A stretch of DNA of 64,000 nucleotides. It comes from Pseudomonas sp. H1h. Lineage in GTDB: Bacteria; Pseudomonadota; Gammaproteobacteria; Pseudomonadales; Pseudomonadaceae. This document shows, in pieces, positions 52,801-60,271 of this stretch. The notes under the pieces were generated by a model, which ran no database searches, had not been told where the DNA came from, and saw nothing but the letters and a program-made list of their open reading frames with translations. The stretch is taken from contig NZ_AYMJ01000036.1 in the NCBI RefSeq assembly GCF_000633255.1, positions 1 to 64,000 on the forward strand. The letters run 5' to 3'. Made by a program: the position numbers and the translations under genes. The stretch's first letter is position 1. Every line of letters begins with the position of its first letter.

Positions 52801-54185
52801 TAACCGGCGGCGCCGTTGCCGCCCACGCCGCCGGTGCTGGTGCCGCCCCGGCCGCCCATGTCGGTTGCGCTGTAACCACCGCCATAGCCGCCAGCGTTGG
52901 CGCTGCCTGCCGAGCCGGCATAAGTGCCGGTGGCCGGGCCGGACGAACCACCATGACCGCCAACCTGGCCGCCGATACCGCCACCACCGCCGCCGCCACC
53001 GCCCACGTAACCGCCGGTCACACCACCGCCACCGCCGCCACCGGAGGCTGCGTTGGCCGTGACTGTCACGTTGTTCAGGGTAAGAATGCCGGCGTTGAAA
53101 ATCCCGCCGCCCATGGCACCCGCCGCTGCGGCACCACCGTTACCGCCATTGCCGGCGACCAGCCCCCGGGTAATCACCAGACCATCGAGGGTGACGGTGC
53201 TGGTAGAGGTGATTTCCACCACGCGCGTCTTGTATTGACCGTCGAGGGTCACGTCGGCGATGCCGTCGTTGTTCAGGTCGCCGTCAACGGTGATGTTCTT
53301 GTTGATCAGCAGTTCAGAGGTCAGTTGCACGGTCATGCCGGAACTGAAGGTGACAATGTCGCCGTTCTGCGCCGATGCCAGCGCCGCGCGCAACGAGCCG
53401 ACGCCGGTGTTGAGGTTATTGGTCGCCGTCCAGGTGGCGAGGCCCCACTGGTACTCGCTCATGGCTTTGCTCGAGAGCACGTTGGCGCTTTCGATGGTGC
53501 CGGTGGCGATTTCCAGATTCCAGTCGCCGCCCACGCCGGTGCGGTTGCTGGAGGCGGCAATGTCGCGGCCGGTCATTTTGGCCAGCGAGTCGACGAAGCT
53601 CAGCCCGCGATCACCTTCGGCGGTGTAGCAGCCGTAGATCAGGATGTCGCCGCCAATGTTCATGTCCTTGCCGATTTGCGCCAGCACCGCACTGCGGGCT
53701 GCGACGTTGTCGGCAGACAGATAACTGTCGCCCAGCCACAGGTCACCGGCATTGCCGTGGGCAATGATCTCCACGGTGCTGACGTTTGAATGTTGATTGA
53801 GGTAATCGGCGATCTGCTGCAAGCCATCCTTGCTCGCATCGAGCTTGACCACCTGGGTGCCGGGGGCGACGCCCTTGAGCAGGCTGTCGGCATCCTTGAC
53901 CCGGGCATCGACGAACACCACGCTCTGCCCCGGCACCGCGACCGGGCTGGCAGCCGGCGTGGCATCGGCCTGACCGTGGGTGTCCTTGCTGGCGACCGGG
54001 TGATCGGCGTTCGGCGCCTTGGCGGCGTCGGCAACGGGGTGGCTGTCAGCCTGGGCGGCCGTGTCAACCACGGTGGCAGCGACCGCGCCGTCGAACAGCA
54101 TGCGCGGTTCCAGCGGCATGATCATGGGGGCGGCCAGCGACCGTGCACCGTCAGTTACCCGCGCTTGTTTCTTGCTCCACCACAT
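46884..54185 (-). CDS. giant DUF4347 surface-type protein with 16 tandem Ig-like repeats
   Basis: 2433 residues from the ATG at 54185 (GGTGAG upstream; an in-frame GTG 9 bases earlier has no ribosome site). In order: an N-terminal LEPRMLFDGA motif (25-34) seen in large exported adhesins; a DUF4347 domain (about 87-235) with VEIIAHGNAG (His143) and DILIYGCYTA (Cys186); a glycine-rich beta-helix-like part (about 260-590); 16 repeats of about 102 residues (about 610-2240), each with PTATIVVAD, a VTITFSEAV strand, NADLTIANGTL, DGGITWTATFTP and a closing DNTGV.DLAGN; a Pro/Thr linker; and a C-terminal tail with helix QLQQLKDSEQHRVDDLAAAL. No RTX nonapeptides are seen. Probably a cell-surface or released adhesin. 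Confidence 0.93.
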   Translation of the reverse strand: MWWSKKQARVTDGARSLAAPMIMPLEPRMLFDGAVAATVVDTAAQADSHPVADAAKAPNADHPVASKDTHGQADATPAASPVAVPGQSVVFVDARVKDADSLLKGVAPGTQVVKLDASKDGLQQIADYLNQHSNVSTVEIIAHGNAGDLWLGDSYLSADNVAARSAVLAQIGKDMNIGGDILIYGCYTAEGDRGLSFVDSLAKMTGRDIAASSNRTGVGGDWNLEIATGTIESANVLSSKAMSEYQWGLATWTATNNLNTGVGSLRAALASAQNGDIVTFSSGMTVQLTSELLINKNITVDGDLNNDGIADVTLDGQYKTRVVEITSTSTVTLDGLVITRGLVAGNGGNGGAAAAGAMGGGIFNAGILTLNNVTVTANAASGGGGGGGVTGGYVGGGGGGGGGIGGQVGGHGGSSGPATGTYAGSAGSANAGGYGGGYSATDMGGRGGTSTGGVGGNGAAGYSHGGNGGSATNGTLSIGGGGGGSGWDKVGGVGGNAAGGIYNASTGTLKVIGNSVISNNIAAGGGGGGGGGVGSNGANGGDAGRGVGAIWNNGGVVLMTASNFAAISGNAAASGTGGLSSGGSTGTTPSALVGIYNNGGTINTAYVEPPTATIVVADPALSIGETSLVTITFSRAVSGFTNADLTIANGTLTAVSSADGGITWTATFTPTNNLTDTTNLITLDNTGVTAVSDGAAGVGTTNSNNYTIDTQRPTATIAMTDSALKIGDTSTVTITFSEAVSGFANADLTIANGTLTAVSSSDGGITWTATFTPTSNITDATNLITLDNSGIADLAGNAGTGTTNSTNYAIDTQRPTATIVVADNNLAIGETSLVTITFSEAVSGFTNADLSIANGTLSAVSSADGGITWTATFTPNSSVNDATNLITLNNTGVTDLAGNAGTGTTDSNNYVIDTLRPTATIVVADNALKVGETSLVTITFSEAVSGFTNADLTIANGTLTAVSSADGGITWTATFTPTNNITDTTNLITLDNTGVADLSGNAGTGTTDSNNYAIDTQRPTATIVFAQSALKIGDTSLVTFTFSEAVTGFTNADLTIANGTLTAVSSSDGGVTWTATFTPSASITDATNVVSLNNTGIADLAGNAGSGTTDSNNYTIDTQRPTATIVLADTSLSAGETSLVTITFSEAVSGFTNADLSIPNGTLSAVSSSDGGITWTATYTPSVGINDTSNVIALSNAGVSDLAGNAGTGVTNSGNFVINTVLPTATIIVADNALNIGETTTVTITFSEAVTGFTNADLTIANGTLSAVSSSDGGITWTATFTPANNLADATNLITLDNSGVQNAAGNAGSGTTNSNNYAIDTQRPTATIVLADTALGVGQTTTVTITFSEAVNGLTLADLTVDNGTLSGLSTSDNITYTATFTPAAGITDTSNLIVLDNTGIVDTAGNAGSGTTSSGNYVIDSQRPTATIVLADTSLSAGQTSLVTITFSEAVTGFDNSDLSIPNGTLTAVSSSDGGITWTATFTPNTGINDATNLITLNNTGIADLAGNTGTGTTNSGNFTIDTVLPTATIVVADPSLRVGETSLVTITFSEAVTGFSNADLSIANGTLTAVSSSDGGITWTATFTPTANITDATNLITLDNSGVQNAAGNAGSGTTDSNNFAIDTQRPTATIVVADPALGVGQTTQVTITFSEAVSGFTNADLSIANGTLTAVSSVDGGITWTATFTPTAGITDTSNVITLDNTGVADLAGNTGSGSTDSNNYVIDSQRPTATIVMSDTDLRPGETAQVTITFSEAVTGFDNADLSVANGTLSNVSSSDGGITWTATFTPTIGVSDATNLIVLNNNGISDLAGNAGTGTTTSVNYAVQTDVPTATIVVADTALKAGETTTVTITFSEAVSGFDNADLSIANGTLSNVASSDGGITWTATFTPTANVTDTSNLIVLNNAGVTNASGNSGVGTTDSNNFAIDTALPTATIVVADNRLGIGETTTVTITFSEQVSRFDLSDLSVANGTLSNLLSNDGGKTWTATLTPTAGINDTTNLIVLDTGNVQDLAGNTGASIAISNNYALDATRPTVTIVVANPHLGIGQTTQVTFTFSEAVSNFDLSDLSVTNGDLSHLSSADGGKTWTATFTPTANVTDPSNFIALDTGNVTDLAGNTGSTVAVSNNYALDSERPTATVVVANPNLGVGQTSQVTISFNEAVTGFDLSDINVGNGSLSNLSSSDGGKTWTATLTPGANINSANNAISVNSAGVNDLSGNSGSGISSSNNYAINTAPPVTPTTPTTPTNAVIPDPLFRSSDPVVPPSAPTVPLQPFVFTAPTGNLGSPLTFAPLFEQRVLGDGIRPLGDIFINHGALSPSFIAQVFGSSDSGGDGSGHGFLGFGGGDGGVFASSTLSSLFHQNSGAERDALNAFGSHSLKAGDISQGLRGVFGAPTLGQQLQQLKDSEQHRVDDLAAALRQVGVSEMQA
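47466..52358 (-). repeat. 16 tandem 306-base coding repeats
   Basis: Counted directly: each unit starts with a PTATI/PTVTI/PTATV-type segment. The total of 4893 bases equals 16 units of 306 with small differences (a longer first unit; unit 8 lacks a few residues around LSTSDNITYTA). The last three to four units (near the C-terminus) diverge most (SNFDLSDLSV, GKTWTATL). High DNA similarity makes it prone to unit gain or loss and to assembly collapse. Confidence 0.95.
52400..53175 (-). repeat. glycine-rich low-complexity coding region
   Basis: Dense GGN/GGC/GCC codons encode Gly/Ala-rich tracts (for example GGGGGGGVTGG, GGNGGSATNG, ASGTGG) alternating with short beta-strand phrases such as LTLNNVTVTANAA. 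The pattern resembles autotransporter-like right-handed beta-helix passengers (PE-PGRS-like composition), here as one segment of the giant protein. Confidence 0.85.
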
Positions 54186-54227
54186 GCTGCTCACCCGAAA
54201 TCGAACACAGTTGTTGACGCATCAATG

Positions 54228-54257
54228 AAAAACGCCGCGATCAACTGATCGCGGCGT
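54228..54257 (-). terminator. terminator-like hairpin between sulfotransferase and giant-protein genes
   Basis: On the minus strand ACGCCGCGATC-AGTT-GATCGCGGCGT is a perfect 11-base stem followed by TTTTT. It includes the sulfotransferase stop codon, and the giant-protein ATG follows 43 bases later, leaving little room for a separate promoter. Confidence 0.85.
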
Positions 54258-55086
54258 CGGACTTCATACGAATGACATTGGCGGCGCTGGCTGAGCCATC
54301 GAGCCAAAACGACAAATCGGCGTATTGCTTGAACAGATCCGGCGGCAAAATGGTGCGCCGCGACTGCAAGGCGACCTTGGGTTTGACCTTGTGCAGGCCG
54401 GCCACGCCAAGGCCTTGATCGAATTCCGGGGCATCGTAGGCGAGGTGATCGAAGTCGTGCTCGAACCACGGTTCGCCGATAAAGTCGTAGACCAGCCGCA
54501 GCACCCGTTCCGGGGCCTGGGTCAGCAGGTCGTAGTCGACGATCAGCAGCGAATCGGCGTGTTCGCCGTAATAGGCTTCCTTGAGCGCCGCCCAGGCAAA
54601 ACCCACCAGGCGGTTGCGCTGGGCCAGGGTTTCGCAGCGGCTGTAGACGGTGTTGCGTTCGACGGCATCGCCGAACAGCTTGGTGTTTTCATAAGGATTG
54701 GCGCGGTACAGCCGTTCAAGGCTGTCCATCACCCAGGCGACGTTGCGCACGCAGGCGATGACTCTGGCTTTGGGAAACAGGTCGCTGAGCGCCGGCAGCC
54801 GTGAGCTCCACTGCCGATTGGTGTCGAACACCACCGGCTTGTCGGCCTTGTCGGCATAGAAGGACTCGAACAGGCCGCGCAGCAGACGGCGGCGCATGTC
54901 GGTGTCGATCACCGCGCCGAACTCGCTGCCGGCACTGCATTGATCGAGGACACTGGAAAACAGCGAGCCGACCGGGCTGGTCATCCCGGCATGAAAACGC
55001 GGGTTCTGCAAAAGAATCGCAGAAAGCAGGGTCGAACCTGAGCGCGGCAAGCCGGAGATAAAGTGGAATTGCTGCAATCCCTTCAC
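54241..55086 (-). CDS. sulfotransferase-family protein (first gene of the cluster)
   Basis: 281 residues from a GTG at 55086; AAGGA lies about 12 bases upstream. The PAPS 5' loop FISGLPRSGSTLLSAILLQNP is at about 8-28 and the 3'-phosphate segment ARVIACVRNVAWVMDSLERL at about 105. The N-terminal P-loop starting at residue 8 and the overall size resemble Golgi-type and bacterial protein/carbohydrate sulfotransferases. It directly precedes the giant protein, with a terminator-like hairpin between. The acceptor is unknown. Confidence 0.86.
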   Translation of the reverse strand: MKGLQQFHFISGLPRSGSTLLSAILLQNPRFHAGMTSPVGSLFSSVLDQCSAGSEFGAVIDTDMRRRLLRGLFESFYADKADKPVVFDTNRQWSSRLPALSDLFPKARVIACVRNVAWVMDSLERLYRANPYENTKLFGDAVERNTVYSRCETLAQRNRLVGFAWAALKEAYYGEHADSLLIVDYDLLTQAPERVLRLVYDFIGEPWFEHDFDHLAYDAPEFDQGLGVAGLHKVKPKVALQSRRTILPPDLFKQYADLSFWLDGSASAANVIRMKSDAAIS

Positions 55087-55227
55087 CGTAGTCGGAAGTC
55101 CTTTTGTCCAACAGAGCCTAGTCGAACAATGACCATCCGACTAGTGGTGTTTTGATATCAAATCGAAACTATTCAGGTGGAAAAATTCGGAATATCGAAT
55201 GACTCGCCTGATGAATCGATTTAGCGC

Positions 55228-56823
55228 TCATCCCCCCGGTTTATCGGCGCCTGGCGCCACCCCATACCAGCGTGCAAAGGCGCCCCCCGCATGAACTTCG
55301 CCCTGCCGCTGCCAGCCCTCGGGTAACGCTGCGAAGTCATTCGGCTCATCCAGTGTGCCGATCAGCCATACCCGATGGCTGCCCTTGGGCAAATCGGCGA
55401 GCCGATCAAGGTAAACCTCCTCGCTGACCAGCGTGCCGAACCCGTAAGCGTTGGGGCGCGTGGAGCGCCCGTCCGCTGCAGGTGGCGTGTACAGGCGAAT
55501 CTGCGCGTCGGTGCGGTTGTAGTAGATGTAACTCAGGTACCACATCATGTCGCTGGTAACGATCCGGTCACCCTCGGTGAAGTGGCGGTTGACGTAGTCG
55601 ACCACCACGCTGAACTGATCATTGCTGTCGACCGTGGCATTGTTCTTCACGCCCACCAGTTCGACACCGACAAACAACACCAGGATCGCCAGCGCCAGCA
55701 CGCGAGAGCCTGTGTACAAGCGATCGACCGCCAGCGCCACCAGCATCGGCAGCCCCAACGCGTAGGCCGTGACATAACGCTCGATGAACACCGGCGAGAT
55801 GAACGACACGCCAAACACCAGCAGAATCGGCACCACGCTGTAAGACAGCAGCAACAGACTGCCGCGAAACACACTGCGATCGCGATGCAGGCCAACGGCG
55901 ATCACTGCCACCAGCGCCAATGGCAAAGGCCAGAACAGCCACGCCGGCAGGGTCAAACCGTCGTCCTGAATCAGCAACGACCAGACCATCGACGGCAACG
56001 AAACGAGGGTCACCGGATCTTCCCAACCGATATCGTTACTGGCCTTGAGTTCCGGGACGTGCTGCAGCAGATCAAGCAGATTGGGCACCCACGGCAGGTA
56101 CAGCAGCGCGATGCTCAGGTTGGCCAGCCACCAGGCCGGGCGCTGGATATGCCGCAGCCGATACCCCGGCTGCACCCGCACCGCCGCCAGGTACAGCCAA
56201 TGGCTGATCACGCAGAGCACAGTGAAGTAATGGGTGTAGAACGCCGCCGTCATCAGCAACGCATAGGCCACCAGGTAGCGATGCCGGCGCGGCTGGCGCA
56301 CCCAGTAGACCAGCGCGATCGTCGCGCCGATCAGCCACATGCCGAGCAGCGAATACATGCGCACTTCCTGGCTGTAGCGCACGGCCGTGGGCAGCAGTGC
56401 CAGCAGCAGCCCGGCCAGCAGCGCGGCGCGGCGGGTGGCGAGCAGATCCACCAGCCACACACCAAGCCCGACGGTGATGATCCCCGGTAACGCACTCATC
56501 AGGCGAATGGACAGGATGCCGTCACCGAACAGGCCGATCCAGCCGTGCAGCAACAGGAAATACAGCGGCGGGTGCACGTCATGGGCCGCACGCCCCCAGA
56601 TCTCAGTCAGCGAAAACTGGCTCAGCAGGACGCTGGAACCTTCATCGAACCAGATCGCGGCCGCCGTCAGGTCGTAAAAACGCACCACGGCTGCCAGCAG
56701 CATGATCGGCAACAGCCAATGCTCCCGGGCCCAGCGAATCAGGCGCAAGGCCACCAGCCATGCCCCCGGGACCGCGCGCGGATCCTGCGTGTCGCCAACC
56801 GGCGTTTCTCTGTGTGCCGCCAT
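55228..56823 (-). CDS. GT39/ArnT-like membrane glycosyltransferase
   Basis: 531 residues with about ten to twelve hydrophobic helices. After TM1, the extracytoplasmic loop has IWFDEGSSVLLSQFSLTEIWGRAAHDVHPPLYFLLLHGWIG, a PMT/ArnT-type DE and HPPLY motif. A C-terminal soluble domain (about 400-525) follows. Such enzymes use polyprenyl-phosphate sugars to glycosylate proteins or lipid A on the periplasmic side. AGAGGATGCA precedes the ATG. It is upstream of the sulfotransferase/giant-protein cluster on the same strand, 141 bases away, so a shared surface-modification role is possible but not shown. Confidence 0.85.
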   Translation of the reverse strand: MAAHRETPVGDTQDPRAVPGAWLVALRLIRWAREHWLLPIMLLAAVVRFYDLTAAAIWFDEGSSVLLSQFSLTEIWGRAAHDVHPPLYFLLLHGWIGLFGDGILSIRLMSALPGIITVGLGVWLVDLLATRRAALLAGLLLALLPTAVRYSQEVRMYSLLGMWLIGATIALVYWVRQPRRHRYLVAYALLMTAAFYTHYFTVLCVISHWLYLAAVRVQPGYRLRHIQRPAWWLANLSIALLYLPWVPNLLDLLQHVPELKASNDIGWEDPVTLVSLPSMVWSLLIQDDGLTLPAWLFWPLPLALVAVIAVGLHRDRSVFRGSLLLLSYSVVPILLVFGVSFISPVFIERYVTAYALGLPMLVALAVDRLYTGSRVLALAILVLFVGVELVGVKNNATVDSNDQFSVVVDYVNRHFTEGDRIVTSDMMWYLSYIYYNRTDAQIRLYTPPAADGRSTRPNAYGFGTLVSEEVYLDRLADLPKGSHRVWLIGTLDEPNDFAALPEGWQRQGEVHAGGAFARWYGVAPGADKPGG

Positions 56824-57049
56824 TGCATCCTCTTGCTGTACCGGAATATCGCGAACGGAGGGCCCCGAACCTGCCCGTCACTTTAGGTCAGCCACCGCAG
56901 AGCCGTCGATGCCGGTGTGTGGTTTCACGACATCCGGCAACCCGGTCAATCCGGGTCTACGCTCTGGCTTGGCGAGACCTGGCCGTAACGGGAAGAGACA
57001 TCGCACCTTAATGGCCCGCCGACAACCAATCAGAAAGGATGAGGACTTT

Positions 57050-57637
57050 ATGGACGTTTACATGGGTACGGTTCTGACGTTTGCCTTCAACTATGCGCCC
57101 AGCGGCTGGGCTCTGTGCAATGGTCAGATGATGAACCTTTCACAGTATCAGGCGCTGTTTTCATTGCTCGGCACCACCTATGGCGGCAATGGCGTCCAGA
57201 CGTTTGGACTGCCCAATCTGCAGAGCCGCCTGCCGATCTGTCAGGGCAGCGGGCCGGGCCTGACAACCCGCGTCATGGGTGAAAACTCCGGCTCCGAACA
57301 AGTCACCGCCACCCTCAACAACCTGCCTAACCACACGCACACGCTGGCCGGCGTAACCGCCACCACCACCGTGCAACTGGCCAACCCGGCCAGCAACCCG
57401 GTGGGTGCCCCGACCGCCACCAATTCCTACCTCGGCGCCTCGGGCACCGGCCCCGGTCTGGCGAACATCTTTTCCGATGCCCAAGGCGCCTCGGCCGTAC
57501 CCCTCAAAGGCGCAGCCACCACCATCAGCGGCACGATCAGCCCCACCGGCAACGGCTTGCCGATGGCGATCATGAACCCCTATCTGGTACTCAACTTCAG
57601 CATCGCCCTGCAGGGTTTGTATCCTTCGCGCAACTGA
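57050..57637 (+). CDS. phage tail-collar domain protein (Mdp-type)
   Basis: 195 residues from the ATG at 57050, with GAGGA just upstream. The N-terminal collar domain (about 5-60) has FAFNYAPSGWALCNGQMMNLSQYQALFSLLGTTYGGNGVQTFGLPNL, the hallmark of the microcystin-dependent/MdpB-type tail collar family. A Thr/Ala-rich spacer and a C-terminal strand (NPYLVLNFSIALQGLYPSRN) follow. It is a short stand-alone protein, not a tail-fibre gene in a prophage. Role in bacteria is unclear. Confidence 0.9.
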   Translation: MDVYMGTVLTFAFNYAPSGWALCNGQMMNLSQYQALFSLLGTTYGGNGVQTFGLPNLQSRLPICQGSGPGLTTRVMGENSGSEQVTATLNNLPNHTHTLAGVTATTTVQLANPASNPVGAPTATNSYLGASGTGPGLANIFSDAQGASAVPLKGAATTISGTISPTGNGLPMAIMNPYLVLNFSIALQGLYPSRN

Positions 57638-57690
57638 ACAACCACCGGGGGAGCTCTCTCCCCCGGTCACCACCTGGCTGGAGTGTAACC

Positions 57691-58002
57691 ATGCTGCAAG
57701 CGGTGAAAAGCCAACATTTCCAGGCACTTGAGGGCCGAATCGGCACCCTGCACCTGCCCGATGGCAGTGCCCTGCAAATCCACATCGGGGCGTTCGAAGA
57801 AAAACCCCTGGCGAAAATGCGCTACAGCGAGCGCATACCGTTCAGTGTCGAGTTGAGCAGTCTGGAGCCGACTGAATTCATCGACGGATTATGTGCACTG
57901 GAGCTGCCGGAGCTGGGACGAGTGGACGGTATCTTCGTATCGCGGGTACCACCGCTGGGTCGGGACCCGGCGCTGGCTTACTTTCACATTACCTTCAACT
58001 GA
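57691..58002 (+). CDS. small protein following tail-collar gene (DUF6916-like)
   Basis: 103 residues, GGAG upstream. A predicted beta-rich protein (IGTLHLPDGSALQIHIGAFEEKP, then FSVELSSLEPTEFIDGLCALELPELG). It resembles a family that commonly accompanies Mdp-type collar proteins; I am only moderately sure of the DUF6916 assignment. It lies 53 bases after the collar gene on the same strand, so co-transcription is likely. Confidence 0.7.
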   Translation: MLQAVKSQHFQALEGRIGTLHLPDGSALQIHIGAFEEKPLAKMRYSERIPFSVELSSLEPTEFIDGLCALELPELGRVDGIFVSRVPPLGRDPALAYFHITFN

Positions 58003-58204
58003 AAAAATCCTGCGTTTCCACGCCCCGGTTAATGTGTGACTGCAATTTGGGAAGCGTCTGACATCATTTCTTCGGCGGCCTTGTTAGCGTTGCACGAAAC
58101 TGGCTCCGAGACGTTTGTTGCGCGCAAGACCAGGGAAGGTCTGCGCGCAAGCCGTGCATCGACGTCCGAGAGCCTGTGCCCCGTCACAGGACAAGGAATA
58201 AAGG

Positions 58205-60271
58205 ATGTCGACCACCCGTGCCCGCTTCAGCCTTTCGCTCACCGACGTTAAACACGATCTGCAAGTCCTCTCCTTCACCGGCCACGAATCCATCAGCCAG
58301 CCCTACACGTTCGAGGTTGAGCTGGTCAGCGAACGCGCGAACCTGCGCCTTGAAAGCCTCATGCACCAGCAGGCGTTCCTGGCCTTCGATCTCGATGGCC
58401 ATGGCATCCACGGCGTGGTCGATCGCGTCGCCCGTGGCGATAGCGGCAAACGCCTGACGCGCTACAGCCTGACACTGGTCCCGCGCCTGTCGTATCTGCA
58501 GCATCGCTTCAATCAGCGGATTTTCCAGCAGATGAACGTGCCACAGATCATCACCCGGATTCTCGCGGACAACGGCATTCATCGTGACCTGCACCAGTTT
58601 CATCTCGGTGCCGACTATCCGCCGCGCGACTACTGCGTCCAGTCGGAGTCGGATCTGCACTTCATCCAGCGCCTGTGTCAGGAGGAAGGCATTCACTACC
58701 ACTTCCAGCACAGCCGGGAAAAACACCTGCTGGTGCTGGGCGACAATCAGACGGTGTTCCCTCGTCTGAATCGCCCGACACCCTATCGACGAAACAGCGG
58801 CATGGTTGCCGAAACGCCCACGATCCAACAATGGCAGGTACGGGTGGAAACCCGCCCCACCGCGACCGCGCGCCGCGATCACGACTTTCGCAAGACCCGC
58901 TTTCTGCTGGAGGCGACTCATCGGCCCAACAGCAACGCGGCCCGGCCGGCACTTGAGGACTATCGCTATCCGGGGCGCTTCACCGACGGCGCGCGGGGCA
59001 AGCAACTGACCCACCGCGCCCTCGAAAGTCATCGCGCCGACTACCTGCAGGCCCGCGGCCACAGCGATCAGCCAAGCCTGGTGGCCGGTCACTTCCTGTC
59101 GATCAGCGAGCATCCCTGCGAGGAAAACAACGGGCTGTGGCTGCTGACCGACGTCACCCACAGCGGCGAACAGCCCGCAGCGCTGGAGGAGACGCTGGGC
59201 GGAATGAGCGCCGCCACTGACGACGGCTTCGTTGAAGGCTACCGGAACGAGTTTGTCGCCACGCCATGGGAGGTGATCTACCGCCCACCACACTCATTCG
59301 TGAAGCCGAGAATCTTCGGCAGCCAGAGCGCTGTGGTCACCGGTCCGGTCAACGAAGAGATTCATTGCGACGCGTTCGGTCGGGTCAAGGTCCAGTTCTA
59401 CTGGGATCGCGAAGGCAACCACGACGACCACAGCAGTTGCTGGCTGCGGCTGGCCTCGAACTGGGCCGGGAGCGCACATGGCAGCGTGACGCTGCCCCGG
59501 GTCGGCATGGAAGTGCTGGTCAGTTTTCTCGAGGGCGACCCGGACCAACCGGTCGTCAGCGGTTGCCTGATCAACAGCGCCAACCCGGCCCCCTATGAAC
59601 TGCCGGAGCACAAGACCCGCAGCGTGTTTCGCTCACGCAGTTCACCGGACAACGGCGGCTTCAACGAATTGCACGTGGAAGATCGCGCCGGTCGCGAACT
59701 GATCTACCTGCGCGCCCAGCGCGACCTGGAACACAAGGTGGAAAACGACAGCCGCCTGGACGTCGGCAACCAGCGTCACGAAACCATCAAGGGCCACAGC
59801 ATCAGCGTGTTGCAGGCAGAAGACCAGCGCACCGTGCACGGCGACCGCAAGACCCGGCTGCATGCCAGCGACCACTTGCACGTCAGCGGAGACAGCCATA
59901 GCCGTGTCGATCATCTGCAGGCGATCGAGGCCGGTCGGCAAATCCATCTCAACGCCGGCGATCATCTGGTACTCAACGCCGGCAACAGTATCAGCATCAC
60001 GGCCGGCGGCGAGCACCTGGTGATCGGTCACGGCGGTATTTTCAGCAGCAGTGCCATCCAGGTCGGCGGCAATCCCAAAGCAGTTGCGTCAGCGCGGGCC
60101 GCGATGCCCGATGGCGTCGACGACCTGACGGCGCCAGCGCCATTGCCCGCCGTGCTGGCGTCTACGCAACTCGCGCTGCTGGCGGACAACAACGCAATGG
60201 GAGCGACTTTCTGCGCGCTTTGCGAAGCCTGCCGCGATGGCGTCTGCCTGCCACGGGAGAACGCCGCATGA
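58205..60271 (+). CDS. vgrG: type VI secretion spike protein VgrG
   Basis: 688 residues. The gp27-like part (about 1-380) starts FSLSLTDVKHDLQVLSFTGHESISQPYTFEVELVS, the VgrG N-terminus; the gp5-like OB fold has CDAFGRVKVQFYWDREGNHDDHSSCWLRLASNWAGS and the spike base region has LPRVGMEVLVSFLEGDPDQPVVSGCL. A triple-stranded helix of GDR/H-type repeats (about 515-620) follows, and the end is Cys-rich (CALCEACRDGVCLP). It caps the Hcp tube and carries effectors. The 202-base upstream gap has an imperfect GC-rich hairpin at 58120-58148. Confidence 0.95.
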   Translation: MSTTRARFSLSLTDVKHDLQVLSFTGHESISQPYTFEVELVSERANLRLESLMHQQAFLAFDLDGHGIHGVVDRVARGDSGKRLTRYSLTLVPRLSYLQHRFNQRIFQQMNVPQIITRILADNGIHRDLHQFHLGADYPPRDYCVQSESDLHFIQRLCQEEGIHYHFQHSREKHLLVLGDNQTVFPRLNRPTPYRRNSGMVAETPTIQQWQVRVETRPTATARRDHDFRKTRFLLEATHRPNSNAARPALEDYRYPGRFTDGARGKQLTHRALESHRADYLQARGHSDQPSLVAGHFLSISEHPCEENNGLWLLTDVTHSGEQPAALEETLGGMSAATDDGFVEGYRNEFVATPWEVIYRPPHSFVKPRIFGSQSAVVTGPVNEEIHCDAFGRVKVQFYWDREGNHDDHSSCWLRLASNWAGSAHGSVTLPRVGMEVLVSFLEGDPDQPVVSGCLINSANPAPYELPEHKTRSVFRSRSSPDNGGFNELHVEDRAGRELIYLRAQRDLEHKVENDSRLDVGNQRHETIKGHSISVLQAEDQRTVHGDRKTRLHASDHLHVSGDSHSRVDHLQAIEAGRQIHLNAGDHLVLNAGNSISITAGGEHLVIGHGGIFSSSAIQVGGNPKAVASARAAMPDGVDDLTAPAPLPAVLASTQLALLADNNAMGATFCALCEACRDGVCLPRENAA

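Noticed and set aside
58120..58148. GC-rich imperfect hairpin before vgrG as a terminator
   Set aside because: One bulge and no T run on either strand; at most an mRNA structure in the vgrG leader.
57050..60271. Prophage remnant (tail collar plus spike protein)
   Set aside because: No integrase, capsid, terminase, lysis or replication genes; VgrG with DUF4123 and an effector is T6SS, and the collar protein is a stand-alone Mdp type.
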